Part shown: positions 45,936 to 59,271 of the stretch, in pieces
Position numbering within the stretch: the first letter of the stretch is position 1
How the letters are laid out: every line of letters starts with the position of its first letter
Assembly: GCA_021018815.1 (NCBI GenBank)
Contig: JAITYX010000128.1
Coordinates: 124,001-188,000, forward strand
DNA from: Talinum fruticosum
Lineage: Eukaryota > Streptophyta > Magnoliopsida > Caryophyllales > Talinaceae
DNA length: 64,000 nt
Reading direction: 5' to 3'
The notes under the pieces: generated by a model
Database searches by the model: none
The model's input: only the letters and a program-made list of their open reading frames with translations
Told to the model about the DNA's origin: nothing
Translations under genes and position numbers: made by a program

Positions 45936-45941
45936 TTCAAT

Positions 45942-47296
45942 TTATGAAATGAATGCTGAAAATGCACATAAGTTTTGCAATGAAGAATGAGTTCTTACCC
46001 CATTGTTGATGTTTGAGAGGATGTTCTCGGGTGGGTGACTAAATGCATATTTGAAAGCTTTACCTGTCCTATGATTTGCCGGATTTGATGGTTGAATGTT
46101 CTGTTCTTCAGCTGGTTCAGCTTGTTGATTTTCTTCATTAGCTTGTTCTTTAGTGGTCCGAGCTTGTTCTTGAATTGGCTCATTCCGAGTTGGCTTAGTT
46201 CCTTTGTTTTTGTTCATTCCGAGCTCAGCCTCCACTATGTCATCTTCATCTCGATTAAGCTTAAGATGTGAGAAGGTGGATTCACTTATCCTGCCATGAT
46301 CAATTTCATCACCGATGACGCGGATACTTTCTTTCACTTTTTTAGTTCTCTTGTTAAAGATTATATAAGCTTTGCTATGTAAAGAATAATCGAGAAAGAT
46401 ACCTTCATCCGACCTTCCATCAAATTTAGTCAGATGTTCCTTACCATTGTTATACACAAAGCTTTTACATCCGAATGGCTTGAAGTAGTAAATATTAGGC
46501 TTCTTCCCTTTGTACAGCTTGTAGGGTGTCTTCTTCAGAATGGGTCGAATAAGGCACCTGTGGAGAGTATAGTTTGTTGTATTCACTACCTCAACCCAAA
46601 AATAGTAAGGTAGATCATTGTCAATCATCATCGTACTTCCTATTTCTTCAAGTGTTATGTTCTTTCTCTCCACTACTCCATTTTGTTGAGGATTTCGGGT
46701 ACTGAGAAATTGTGGCGGATGCCATTCTTGTCATAGAAGTCTGCAAATTTTGAGTAGTCAAACTTCGTTCCATAGTCGGTTCAAATTCTTCTAATATGAG
46801 TCTTAGACTCCACTTGTATTTTCCTACAGATGTTAGTGAAATCCTTGAATGTTTCATTTTTGTTCTTCGAGAAAACACACCTAGGTAAATCGTGAGTAAT
46901 CATCAACAATAACTAGCACATATGATTTACCTCCTAAGAGTTTAACAAAAATTTCACTACACAAATCCATATGTATCAATTCAAGCACTTTGGATGAAGA
47001 TACTATCTTAAGTTTCTTACACAAGATTATCTAACTTGTTTTCCTTTTGTGCATGCATCACAAATTTTATCTTTCTTAAATGAAAAATTAGGCGAGTCCT
47101 CGACTAATCCATGAGATGCAAGTTTCTTGATAGTATGCATGATAATATGACCTAATCTCGGATGCCATATCCATGAATCATCATTTAAATAAGCTTTTAA
47201 ACATGACAAATCTTGACTAAAATTGGAAAGAGGAATAGTATAGGTGTTACTTGACCTCGGACTTGAGAGCTTTGTCTCTTTAGTAGTCTGTATCAT
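45942..47296 (-). pseudogene. Copia C integrase
   Basis: A 243-codon open stretch at 45942-46673 covers the end of the core and the C-terminal region (MERKNITLEEIGSTMMIDND, KTPYKLYKGKKPNIYYFKPF, then a Glu/Gln-rich linker). The catalytic-core pieces at 46648-46990 are in other frames. The zinc-binding part (WHPRLGHIIMHTIKKLASHG, then KICDACTKGKQ) lies at 47027-47180 with intact His and Cys ligands. Confidence 0.87.
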
Positions 47297-47844
47297 AAAT
47301 GAAGTAGTTGGTCCGAGTGATACTTACCTCTTGACCTTTGTCACACAGTTGGGAGATACTCAAAAGATTATATTTTAGCCCCTTGACAAGATATACTTGA
47401 CTAACCGAACTGTCTCCTTGACCAATTATGTCAATTCCAACTGTCTTACCCTTGCTATTATCTCCAAATGTGTTTTTTGTCCTTTCATCTTGTGAAGTTG
47501 TAAGAAGAGTCTTGAATCTCCGGACATGTGGCGTGAACATCCACTGTCTAAATACCACTAATCCTTTTGTTTATGAGTTACCAGCAAAAACAGAAACAAA
47601 CTAACCCTTCTCACTTCCTCTTACAAACCTAGTAACTGTCTTGACTTTGGTCCTTTTATGAGGGAGAATACTTTGGGAACCCAGATTTGAATGATTTTAG
47701 GTTTGGTATGATTCCGAGTCTTCTTTCTTAAGAACTAACTCTGTGTCTCATTCTTTTGAAATCCTCTCTTTTGTAAAAAGGTTGAGAAGACTTTTTCATA
47801 AAAACTAGTCCGGGCTAAGTTCCTTTCCTTTTTGAATGAATAGG
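47297..47844 (-). pseudogene. Copia C protease and gag-pol linker
   Basis: DSGCSRHM is recognisable in broken frames near 47530-47545 (WMFTPHV in the longest frame). GDNSKGKTVGIDIIGQG and YLVKGLKYNLLSISQLCDKG at 47320-47470 are the distal protease block. Gag-linker sequence continues to the element D insertion at 47850. Confidence 0.8.
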
Positions 47845-48348
47845 ACCATTGCAACAATCCAACCCTTAAGAAAATATATTAACATAATACACTAAATGAT
47901 GAGCGAGTGCATTTCAATTTCAAAATATTTTCATATCATATTATATATATGTATCCAATTTATTTTTGTAGGTCTTTGACGTGAACGACAACGATAAATT
48001 GCCCATATTTTAGAAAAATTAAAATATAAGTAAACTATTAGTCTCAATATATTATTTATGCACTTATATTCACATAAGCGATATTTAAATTTCTAACTTA
48101 AAGCATAAATATTTTCATATAAATTCAACTATGTATATGTATATATACATATCTAACAAATTAGCATAATTTATGTATAACTAAACAAATGTCCAATACC
48201 AATCTTAAAGAAATAACTTTGCTAATATATGTAACCTAACTTAATTATCAAATACCAAATAAATAGTAATAACAATAGCAATAACCATAACATTAGCTAT
48301 AATATAATAAAAAATAATAATAATAAATAATAACAATAATAAAAATGC

Positions 48349-48349
<1 letters not shown>

Positions 48350-48383
<34 letters not shown>

Positions 48384-48416
48384 TAATAATAATAATAATA
48401 ATGATAATGATGAAGT
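48350..48416. repeat. (AAT)n microsatellite
   Basis: An imperfect AAT/TAA trinucleotide run in the left LTR of element D. The corresponding tract in the right LTR (55281-55330) has a different length. On the minus strand it reads as long Ile/Leu runs, not a membrane protein. Confidence 0.9.
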
Positions 48417-50295
48417 AACTAGGATTAAAATGACTTTGGGTCAAATAAGAGCTTGCCACCAAAGATTACACTAAGCCCTCTCCTAAATTTAACAAATCAC
48501 CAATTAAAGCATGAGTCATTAATAAGTGTCAAATAGAGATTAACCTAATGGACAACAAATCCACGCAGAGAATTAGAGAAGTTAGAATAAATAGGACTTA
48601 AACAATAAAAAAAAAAATAACCCCAAAAATCTAATATAGTCACTTTCTCTCTCCTCCCTTACATGTCCATCTCCTCCACTTCGACCACGTCCAAAGCCGC
48701 CCACCGGCTCCTTCAACCTCTCACCGACTCCTTCAGCCGAACCATTCACCACATTGCAATGTACCCGTTGCCACTTTTAGACCATCACACCGGCCACCCT
48801 ACTGCCGGAAAACACCCTCCAAAACTATCCTTATCACGAACTTTCCACCTTATCTTTTGTATCCTCACCCTCACTTCCAACCACCACCATAACCACCACC
48901 GATGCCACCTACTTCCCATCACCGGCCAGTCTCGGCCATCCGTTACCGCCCCTAACGACGCCCAACGGACCACCAAAACAGCCACCACACATACCTCCCA
49001 AAACCTCCAAACCCACCAAACTATCCAAAACAATTATTCCATTTCTCCACCACCACTCGGCCACCGCCTGGCCACCAGCTGCCGTCAAACCCTTCCACCG
49101 CCTGCAGGCACCGACCATAGCCACTAGTTCCACTATCCACTTTCATATCGGCCACCCAAACACCAACTCTCTCTCTCTCTCTCTATGCCCTAAAATTATT
49201 CTCTTTAAAACAACCCCTAAACACTCAGCCACCACTAGCCACCGTAATCGCCACCGAGCACCACCACTGCCGCCGAGCACTTGCCTATGTCACCGAACGC
49301 CGCCTGCGGCCACCAGTCCCTACCATCAATCACCACAACCTTTATCTTCCTTCACTCGTTTTCTAGGTAAACCCTAACCCTAGATTGTTACAATTTAAGT
49401 TTTAACATTTAAGTTAAGTATTTTTCTTTTAGAAGAAAATATAATTATGTTAGCCAAAAGAGCAAAATAAAATAAAATTAAAGTTATACGTGCATGGTTT
49501 AGTTAAGGCAAAATTTGGAATAATCTTATTAGAGTTATAGCTAAATTATTTAAAAAGAAATAAAAATAGCATAATAAGGTTAACTAGCTCATTATAAAGT
49601 AGTTCATATAATGCATGTATAATCATAACAAAGGTAAATGGTTACCCCTAATACATATTTAAATAAGTTAGTAGTGTTTTGTAACACATGTTTTAATTCA
49701 ATCATTATTTCATACGAAAATGATTATTTGCATTCATCAACAAAGTAACTTAATACATAATTAGAAATAATAGAGTAAAGCATAAAATTATATAAAACAT
49801 AAATCATGTTAAAAGCTGGATCATAAAAATTAAAGGTATAAAGTAAACTTGACCAAGAAAGGGTAATTTTTTATTTAAGGAAATTTATTTTGCAAAATTT
49901 TATGTAAAGCCATCGATCAAAGCTCGTTCGGGGTCCTGTCCAAAGTCATCAAAACAAAACAACTTCGAGCATCGGCACATCGAGTACGTTCAATGATCAT
50001 GCCCTTCAATGTTTTATTCAAAAATCAAGGTCGGATATGACCAACATTAACAACCAACAAAGAATCATTTGCAAACAATATTTGCCATATAAAAGTGGAC
50101 CCGCCCATGAATACCATTATTTGGTATCATCAATTATTCAAAGTCGGTAACACCATAAGCGTGCCGCAACCAACTAGATCTTCCGATTGGTGTAGGTGTG
50201 TACACATGGAAGGGAAACCCGATGATCGCAAGGGTAACCACACGGATAATTAATCAGCAATTGTTTTACATTATTCTCTCCCCTCATTTATAAAA

Positions 50296-50677
50296 GGAAT
50301 ATTGGATCGGGATAATACAAACTTTGGGGTATTGGTCAAATTTAATACGAACAATTTCCTCGGGTGCGAACAAAACCAACTTTGGGGCTATTTTCCATTA
50401 TCAGAATGCCACCGAGTTTTATGGGTCGCGACTCGTCGAAAAAGTGACGTGGTAAGTTTTTGGACACGTGTACGGCGGACTCAATTTTTGATCGAGTCTA
50501 TGAGAGTTTAATCCCAGCTATGGAAAGATTTTGTTTTGACAAAAAATTAAAAATCCTTCCTCTCTCTTGCTTTGCTATTCTCTCTCTTCCTCGCTTTATC
50601 CCTCTCATGCTCTCTCTCTCTCTTATCTCTCCGTGAACCTTGGTAAAAACTCTCCTCCCTCTCTCCCGCTCATCCTC

Positions 50678-50741
<64 letters not shown>

Positions 50742-52046
50742 TCTCTCTCTTATCTCTCTTATCTCTCCGTAAATAAAACCCGAACCCGGAAAACTCTCTT
50801 CCCTCTCTCTCTCTCGCTCTCGCTGAGATTTGTAGCTTTAGAGTGGTAATTGTAACAAAGCGATTGCATGTTGAGTGTTGTTACACTACTTGCAATGAGA
50901 TTAGGAAGGAGAAGTGTCGCGGAGCGATTTAGCAGGTGGAGAAAGAAGAGTTCCCACTTTCTCGAAATGAGAACTTCGTTGGTAGGAATAGGAATTGGTA
51001 GAGCTAGAATTTATGGTTTTTGGAGATGTCTCTGGAGATTTAGAGGGGGATTATTTTGAAATTAAAATTAAGACCAAGAAACGCAAAAATGTCGGGATCA
51101 ATTGGAGTAGGAGTAATTCAATGGAAAGACAAAGAGGAGATGCGAGGAGATAGAAAAGGTAAAGACCCCGGAACATGGAAAAAATCAGCAAAAAGATTGA
51201 GATGCAAAGCACCGGTTTTTGAGTTAAACCTAAACTTTATAGTCAAAATCAAAACCCATAAAAGTCTCTCGTTCTTCTCCATCTCTCTCGCTCATCCTCT
51301 CTTAGTGTAATTGTTGTTAAACTTGAATTTTTGAGTTATTGAATTAGAATTTTTGGAAAACGAAGGGGCGGAACGAGAGGGGCGACTAAGAGCGAGTAAC
51401 AAAGAGCGGGGAGCGACAAAGAGAGAGAGAAGAGTGAAGAGGGAGAGTGAGAACAAGACAGAGGGCTATGGAAGCAGAGACGAGAGAAGAGGAAACAGAG
51501 AACAGAGAGCAGGGAGCAAGAGAGACGGAGAACGAAGAGACGAGAGAGGGAAGAAGAAGAAGCAAAGAAGAGGAAAGAGAGAGCGATAGAAACAGAGAGA
51601 AGGGATCGAGAAAAATAGAGAGCAGCGAGAGAAACAGAGAACGAGGGGACGAGAGAGGGAAGAAGAAGAAGCGAGAGAAAAGGAAAGAGGGAGCAATTTA
51701 AGAGAGAGAGAGAGAGAGAGAGAGAGCATTAGAGGGATAAAGTAGGGAAGAGAGAGGGAGAATAGTAAAGCGAGAGAGAGGAAGGATTTTCAATTTTTTT
51801 CAAAACAAAATCCTTCCATAGCTGGCATTAAACTCTCATAGATTCGAGTCAAAAAATTGACTCCGCCGTACACGTGTCCAAAAACTTGCCACGTCACTTT
51901 TCCGACAAGTCGCCGCCTATAAAACTCGGTGGCGTTTTGATAGTGGAAAATAGCCCCAAATTTGGTTCTTTTCGCAACCAAGGAAATTGTTCGTATTAAA
52001 TTTGGTCAATACCCCCAAATTTTTTATTATTCCCTTCCAATAACCT
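50296..52046. mobile_element. MULE-like element H (non-autonomous)
   Basis: Inverted repeats of about 335 bp (50296-50630 and 51705-52046) and a perfect 9-bp target duplication TTTATAAAA (50287-50295 and 52047-52055) define a Mutator-like insertion. The empty site is preserved in the right LTR of element D near 57215-57235. The ends start GGAATATTGG and AGGTTATTGG. The 1-kb interior holds a (CT)n run, GA-rich tracts and a 63-codon frame at 50868-51059 of unknown origin. No transposase is seen. Confidence 0.88.
50680..50734. repeat. (CT)n microsatellite
   Basis: An uninterrupted CT run of about 55 bp inside MULE H. It is mirrored by a shorter GA run at 51701-51726 in the opposite arm, so it probably began inside the inverted repeat. 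Confidence 0.92.
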
Positions 52047-52489
52047 TTTATAAAATGAATTGAAATATGCACGCTCAACTCAACTATTTAATAACATTTA
52101 TTTTACAAAGCATAATAGAGTACGTATTGAGCTTCGACTCACATTTCAAAAATATTTTCTTATTTTGTTTTACATAAAAATATTGAAGGTATCAAACAAT
52201 AGAAGAGTTTCATTCAGGACTTAGAGGCTCGCGAGTGGCAAGTTGGGGTATTAGTGGTCAAGTGTCGTTGACTTCGTATTAACATGTACTTTTGATTATA
52301 ATATTATAAATTGTATTTTCCCATCAAGATGTAACCACGGGTAGAAATACATATAGATATATTCAAAGCCTTGCCCTTTCCTCTCGGTAAGGGCGGCGGT
52401 AATGTCCCCGACCTCCTTTCAGCTGCGCTAATCATCGGTTAGCGGTTTGTTTAGACTAAAACTGCTAATTATGGGTTTGGGGCATTACG

Positions 52490-54833
52490 GTTGCGGTAAC
52501 TGAGCCCATGTTTAAAGATCTCTGCAAGCCATATACGAACCATGAGGATTAAGTTAGGATAGGCAGTATAAGTGCTTTAATATTAAATGTTTGTATAAAG
52601 TACAAAATGGAAAATACTCATAATGTCCCATTTAAATCTCGAAGTTGCAAGCAACAATTAGCATGAGAATGATAATCTTAAAGAAATGGAGGACGATCCA
52701 TCCATCAACTTTCATATGCCTATCGACAGGAAGTTGACCAAATTCAACTCCCTACCTTTGCCTATCCCAATTCCAAAGATAATATCAACCCTATATATTA
52801 AGGAAATCATACCCAAAAGTTACTAAAGAAAATATCTACCCCTACAGCTCTAGTCGGATTCTCCAACAATATAGGAAAACAAACCAAATTGCCAAAAGGA
52901 ACCCCAAAGGGTATGATGGGAAGATTTATCTATTGGAGGTATAAAAGTGGATTAGGAATATGGAAGAGATGTACTTAAAGATCAAAAAGGTGGCTATAGG
53001 AACATCATATCTAGCAGAAAAAGCAAGACATATAGTGAAACATGATTATGGGAAGAATAGAAAACCCCAATAGAAAAATAGGATGATTGAGGAAACCAAA
53101 ACCAGAATAGGAATAACATGCCAAGAACGGCCAATCTCAACTAAGTCAAAAAATTTTGTGTCCACTACCCATGAACCATGTGAAAAATGTGGTAGAATCT
53201 TCATAAAGAAATTCCAATAACAATAGTTAGGGAAGATTTTACCACTAATCCTATCCAGTTCGATCTAGTCAACTGCAAGATAATGCTAGGAAAAGGAATG
53301 ATGTCGAACTAAGACGCCAAAAATTTACTGCAAAAATAGAGAGCCGATAAGGACAGAATATGGGCTATTTAGGCAATAAGAATGGAAGGAAATATTTCAT
53401 GATATCTTTGGGTAAATGCAACGAGACTTTTCAGGAAAGGAATTCCATGATTATTAGGAAAAATGGGAGAATAAAAACTCAAGGATATTTTGGTGTTAAG
53501 CTGATTTTATGGGTTTGAAAATTTTTCTCTACATACCTTGGCTGAGAAAAGTCTGTGGAAGTATTGATATACTTTGAGAGTGGAAAACAAGATGTCTATC
53601 ATTTGAGAATAATGTCATAAGCTTGGAGAAAAGACTAGTTATATGTCAAACCTCGAAGTTTGGGTTTTGGTGAGCGAAGTGAAGTTTTGAGGTCATATTC
53701 AAAAACCCGCACTAGGTATCGGTAGACCGACATCATAACTAATGCCTTAAGTATAAAAACTCAGCATAATATAAACACCATGATCACCACCCAACCAATT
53801 CATGTTTCGGAAATCATAAAGGCGGAGAGGTAAGACCATCAAGTACTAAGGAAACAAAGGGTTGTTAACTATTTTGGAGTTAAATCATTAATTTTAAAGT
53901 GAAATCAAGTGGGACAGACAAAAGCGTAAGAAGTGATAAAGATGATGAGAAATGTCGAGAAAGGTGAATCCATAGGACTTGTGGCCATGGTACGTCAAGA
54001 CAACACCCTATAAAGTTTGAAATCATTTGAATACAAACCTTAACCAAAGGACCAAGCAAATTATTCCCAAGGGCAAAGTGGTAAATGCCTGTTTCTCTAT
54101 AAAAAGGATTTTTAGTAACCATAGTTGGAAATGAGTTACCATCTAATCTTAGGTTGATATAATCATAAGATAATATCAAGAATTACCAAATTATGGAGTT
54201 TGAAAAACAGTTGGGAGACATGTCGACCAATTACTTTATTTTTATAAGACATTAATAATAGTCAAGAAGAAGAAATAGTATCTTATGATTTTCCAAGATT
54301 TCTTTGGGTTAACCAATACTAAGTGTACGAGTTGGATGAATAGAAGTGACAAATGTTATTTTTGAAAATTTGTGGTAGTTTGAAGAGAAAGAAGAATATG
54401 TCCATCATATAAGAAATGTATTATGAGGAAACATTAGTATATAGGTATGAATTTTGGGTTAAAAAAATAAAATAAAATGAAATAGCGTTTTGAGGTACGA
54501 AGCAACCAAAAATAGGGTTAAGAGAAGATCTATATCGGATACGAATGATTACTAGACTATTGGGTTAGCCAAGGAGATAGGTGATGAAGGAATTATTGGG
54601 ATAGTACAAACCTCATAGGTATGAAAGTAAGAACCTATATATAAAAACTCATATCGGATGATTTAGGATTAAGCATAATATCCTACCGGTGATCACGAAG
54701 TACCCATAAGGTTTCATATACTTGCAATTTTAGGAATATAGATCATTTGACAACTAAACTTTGTACTTAAAGATGAAGATCATCTTATTACCTGCACGTT
54801 TTGGGGACAAAACTTATTTTAAGTGGGGAGGAC
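52490..54833 (+). other. Internal region of element D
   Basis: 2.3 kb with a degenerate initiator-Met primer site at its start and, at its end, a possible pol-terminus echo (CACGTTTTGGGGACAAAAC, as seen at the end of gypsy pol genes) followed by the polypurine tract. Stops occur in all frames. A KCG-like Cys word near 53190 is not enough to call a knuckle. I see no gene. Confidence 0.6.
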
Positions 54834-55280
54834 TGTAACAATCCAACTCTAAAGAAAATATATTAACATAATACATTAAATGATGAGCGCGTGCATTTCA
54901 ATTTCAAATTATTTTCATGTCATATTATATATATGTATCCAATTTATTTTTGCGGGACTCGGACGTGAACGGTGACGATGAATGACCCATATTTTAGAAA
55001 AATTAAAATATAAGTAAACTATTACTCTCAATATATTATTTATGCACTTATATTCACATAAGCGGTATTTAAATTTCTAACTTAAAGCATAAATATTTTC
55101 ATACAAATTCAACTATTTAAATGTATATATACATATCTAACAAATTAGCAGAATTTATGTACAACTAAACAAATGTTCAATACGAATCTTAAAGAAATAA
55201 CTTTGCTAATAAATCTAACCTAACTCATTTATAAATACCAAATAAATAGTAATAACAATAGCAATAACCATAATATTAGC

Positions 55281-55325
<45 letters not shown>

Positions 55326-55330
55326 TAAAT
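55281..55330. repeat. (AAT)n microsatellite, right LTR
   Basis: An AAT/TAA run of about 50 bp with further imperfect runs to 55422. It is the counterpart of 48350-48416. Confidence 0.9.
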
Positions 55331-55597
55331 AATAACAATAACAATAACAAAAAATGCTGATAATAATAATAATAAAAATAATGATATAATAATAATAATA
55401 ATGATAATAATAATAATAATGATGAAGTAAATAGGATTAATATGACTTTGGGTCAAATAAGAGCTTGCCACCAAAGATTACACTAAGCCCTCTACTAAAT
55501 TCGACAAATCACCAATTAAAGCATGAGTCATTAAGAAGTGTCAAATAGAGATTAACCTAATGGACAATAAATCCATGCAGAGAATTAGAGAAGTTAG

Positions 55598-55606
55598 TAT
55601 AAATAG
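55598..55606 (+). promoter_or_regulatory. TATA box of element D right LTR
   Basis: TATAAATAG; the left LTR has the weaker AATAAATAG at the same place. It supports plus-strand transcription of element D. Confidence 0.5.
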
Positions 55607-57661
55607 GACTTAATCACTCAAAAAAAAAATAACCCCAAAAATTTGATAGCCACTTTCTCTCCCTCCCTCACCTGTCCATCTCCCCACTTCGACCACCTCC
55701 CACTGGCTCCTTCAGCCGCCCACCACCAGCTGGACCTATTCACCACCTTGCAATGTACCTGTCGCCACCTTTACACCATCACACCGGCCACCCTCTCGCT
55801 GGAAAACACCCTCCAAAACTACCCTAATCACTAACTTTCCACCTTATCTTTTGTATCCTCACCCTCACTTCCAGCCACCACCACAACCACCACCGGGCCA
55901 CCTACCTCCCATCACCGGCCAGTCCTGCCGAGTCATCTGTCGCTCCCCTAACGTTGCCCATCGGACAACCAAAACAGACCACCACTAATACCTCCCAAAC
56001 CCTCCAAACCCACCAAGCTATCCAAAACAACTATTCCATTTCTCCACCACCACTCCAGCCGCCAGCTGCCATAAAACCCTTCCACCGCTCGTAGCCACCG
56101 ATTACAGCCACCGGTTCCACCACCCACCGCCATCTCGGCCATTCAAACACCCACACTCTCTCTCTTTATGCCCTAAAATCATTCTCTTTAAAACACCCCC
56201 CAAACACTCAGCCACCACCAACCACCGCCTCTACCACCGGACGCCGCCTTGCCACCACAGTCCCCACCATCAATCACCACAATCTTTATCTTCCTTCACT
56301 CTTTTTCTAGGTAAACCCTAACCATATATTGTTACAATTTAAGTTTAACATTTAAGTTGAGTATTTTCTTTTAAAAGAAAATATAATTATGTTAGCCAAA
56401 AGAGTAAAATAAAATAAAATTAAAGTTATACATGCATGGTTTAGTTAAGGCAAAATTTGGAATAATCTTATTAAAGTTATAGCTAAATTATCAAAAGAGA
56501 AATAAAAATAGCATAATAACGTTAATTATCTCATTATAAATTAGTTGATATAATGCATGTATAATCATAACATAGGTAATAAGTTAATCTCTAATACATG
56601 TTTAAATAAGCTAGTAGTGTTATAACACATGTTTTAGATTCAATTATTATTTCATAAAAAAATGATTATGTGCATTCATCAACAAAGTAACTTAGTACAT
56701 AATTAGAAATAATAGAGTTAAACATAAAATTATATAAAACATAAATCATGTAAAAAATGGATCATAAAAATTAAAGGTATAAAGTAAACTTGACCAAGAA
56801 AGATAATTTTTTATTTAACGAAATTTATTTTGTAAAGTTTTATGTAAGGCCATAAGTCGATGCTCATTCGAGGTCCTATCCAAAGTCATCAAAGCAAAAC
56901 AAGTTCAGCATCGGCACATCAGGTACATTCATTGATCATGCCCTTCAATGTTTTATTCAAAAATCAAGGCCGGATATGGCCGCAATTAATAACCAACAAA
57001 GAATCATTTACAAACAGTATTTACCTTATAAAAGTGGACCCGCCCATCAATACCATTATCCGGTATCATCAATTACTCAAAGTCAATAACACATGTAAGC
57101 GTGCCGTAACCAACTAGATCTTCCGATAGGTCTAGGTGTGTACACATGGAGGGAAACCCGATGATCGTAAGGGTAACCACACGGATAATTAATCAGCAAT
57201 TGTTTTATACTATTTTTCCCCTCATTTATAAAATGAATTAAGATGTGCACGCTCCTATTTATAACATTTATTTTACAACATGATATTGTACGTATTGAGC
57301 TTCGGCTCACATTTCGAAAATATTTTCTTGTTCTATTTTAGGTAAAAATATTGAAGTTATCAAGTGATAGAAGAGTTCCGTTCGGGACTTAAAGGCTCGC
57401 GAGTGGCAAGTTGGGGTATTAGTGGTCAAGTGTCGTTGACGTTTTATTAACATGTACTTTTGTTTATAATATTGTAAATTGTATTTGCCCAGCAAGATGT
57501 AACCACGGGTAGAAATACATATAAATATATTTAAAGCCTTGCCCTTTCCTCCGGTAAGGGCAGCGGTAATGTCCCAAACCTCCTTTCCGTTGCTCTAATC
57601 ATCGGTTAGTGATTTATTTAGATTAAAACTAGTGATTACGGGTTTGGGGCGTTACAACCAT

Positions 57662-59212
57662 GCTCGGCCTTCCCGAACTTAATAGTTCGAAATTAGTTTT
57701 GAAAAGATTTTTGTAAGAATTATGTTCCTCTTTAGCATTGCATCCAATTCCTTCTTTTCAAAAAAAGATACACTAAGAACCACGTGATAAATCGAGGTTT
57801 TTCTAACCTTAAATAAGCTTTAAAACCAAATATTGAGACTCATTGAGGTTTTGTTTCAATTTCTCACTTGTTTTGAGGTACTCGGACGCAATCTCATTAT
57901 CTTGAGTACTAGTCTTAAGCATCTTTAGGTTACTGCCTCGGTTTTCTAAATCATTTTTCAAAGAAGTGTTCTCGGTATTGAGAGATGTCAATTTCTCTTT
58001 AAATTCGGAAGATTCAAAATTGGACTTCTCCTCCAAGGTAAAAATATATCTAGGAAGATCATGTTTGAAGAACTTAAGAAAGCAATTGATTACCTCCCGA
58101 GGATATGTTTCCTCGGCATCTAATGCATCACTTTCGACTTAGATCCAGCTTTTGAGTCCGATAGAGCCATTAGACACTTTGATTCATCATTAATGTCATC
58201 TTCTTCTTCGACTCATCATCACTCCAGTTGGCTACCATAGCTTTTTTCTTCTTTTAATTTTTCTTTCTCTTTGGACAGTCTTTGAATATGTGCTCTTTAC
58301 TACCACTCTCAAAACAACCAGAGTTCTTAGTTAAAGACAAATTTGAAGATGAAGAGAATTTACCTTTTTGTCCTTCTCGTAGAACTCTTGTTTAGGCTTC
58401 TTCCGCCATTTTTTGCATTTCATCATTTTCTTGAATCCTCGGGCTAGAAGTGCCATGGGGTGTTCTTCAAAATCCGAGGAGCTCGGACTCATACCTTATT
58501 CCTCCGAGGCTTTAAGAGCAATGTTTCTTTTGGTGCTGACCTCAGCTTCTTCTTCCTCTAGATGTAACCCATGGTTGAGTAGTTTCCCAATGAGCTCATT
58601 TGACTTTAGTTGAGATAGGTCCTAAGCTTTCTCTATAAGCTGTCACCTTGGAACCCCATCTTCTCTTGGGTAGACTCCTCATAATCTTTTTGATGACTTC
58701 TTCATGAGTCATCTTCTTTCCAATGGACTTCATATCATTGACAATCTTAGTGAAGTGAATGTACATCCGAATTATGTTCTCGTCGGCCTCCATCTCGAAC
58801 ATTTCATACTTGTGGAGATACTAATTTATCTTGGCTTGCTTCACTTGACTGGTACCTTCATAAGTAGTAACCAGTGTGTCCCAAACTTATTTGGCAATAT
58901 CACAAGTAGATACTCGGTTGTATTTTGTCTGAGTCAATTGTACACATCACTTGTGTTCATTGCATTGAACTTCTTTCTATATTTCTAGTTTTCTTCAGCA
59001 GTGAACTCAAACTTCACCTTGGCTGTTGTACGAGTGCCTTCTATCTTGGTAGGGATGTAGTTGTCATTGCAGATGATGTTCTAAACATCTTCATCATAAT
59101 CCTGGATGAAGAACTCCATGATTTTCTTCTAGTGAGCGAAGTTTGATCCCTTGAACTTAGGTAGTCCGGTGAAAGATCTTCCTTCATCGAACTCTCTATA
59201 GTAATGAGCCAT
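57662..59212 (-). pseudogene. Copia C gag
   Basis: It starts at the ATG at 59212 (MAHYYREFDEGRSF). UBN2-like core pieces include EADENIIRMYIHFTKIVNDM and KIMRSLPKRRWGSKV at 58596-58802. The zinc knuckle at 58275-58316 reads CFESGSKEHIFKDC, with Ser in place of the second Cys, so it would not bind zinc normally. A coiled coil (MEEKSNFESSEFKEKLTSLN onward) lies at 57809-58036. Element D cuts the gene at 57661. Confidence 0.85.
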
Positions 59213-59271
59213 CTTATCTTTAAACCTTGGATTTGTTAGATCCTTTGATTTGGTTAGGCTCTTTTACCAAT

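Larger units (their letters stand above)
47850..52489 (+). repeat. Left LTR of element D (interrupted)
   Basis: 4,640 bp including the 1,751-bp MULE H and its 9-bp repeat. Without them it is about 2,880 bp, close to the right LTR. It contains an (AAT)n tract and a CCACC-rich 5' leader (48660-49370) whose open frame I treat as compositional. The last base of the TACA end is G. Confidence 0.85.
47850..57656 (+). mobile_element. Large-LTR gypsy-type element D, non-autonomous
   Basis: A perfect 5-bp duplication ACCAT (47845-47849 and 57657-57661) bounds the element. LTRs start TGYAACAATCCAA and end GGGGCRTTACR. The internal region (52490-54833) is only 2.3 kb. A degenerate primer site (CGGTAACTGAGCCCATG) follows the left LTR, and a polypurine tract (AAGTGGGGAGGAC) precedes the right one, setting plus orientation. 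These features resemble Tekay/Del gypsy elements. I find no readable gag or pol, so it is a LARD-like derivative. It is inserted in the gag-pol linker of copia C. Confidence 0.85.
54834..57656 (+). repeat. Right LTR of element D
   Basis: 2,823 bp, TGTAACAATCC...GGGGCGTTACA. It aligns along its whole length to the left LTR without MULE H. A TATAAATAG box lies at 55598-55606, followed by a CCACC-rich leader. Confidence 0.88.

Noticed and set aside
48241..48462. Hydrophobic minus-strand frame resembling a membrane protein (also 55229-55474)
   Set aside because: The Ile/Leu runs come from (AAT)n microsatellites in the LTRs of element D.
48663..49127. 154-codon His/Pro/Thr-rich plus-strand frame
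   Set aside because: It lies in the CCACC-rich leader of an LTR. The second LTR does not keep it open, and no domain is visible.
50567..50849. Ser/Leu-repeat frames, and Arg/Glu-rich frames at 51353-51729
   Set aside because: They are translations of (CT)n and GA-rich tracts within MULE H.
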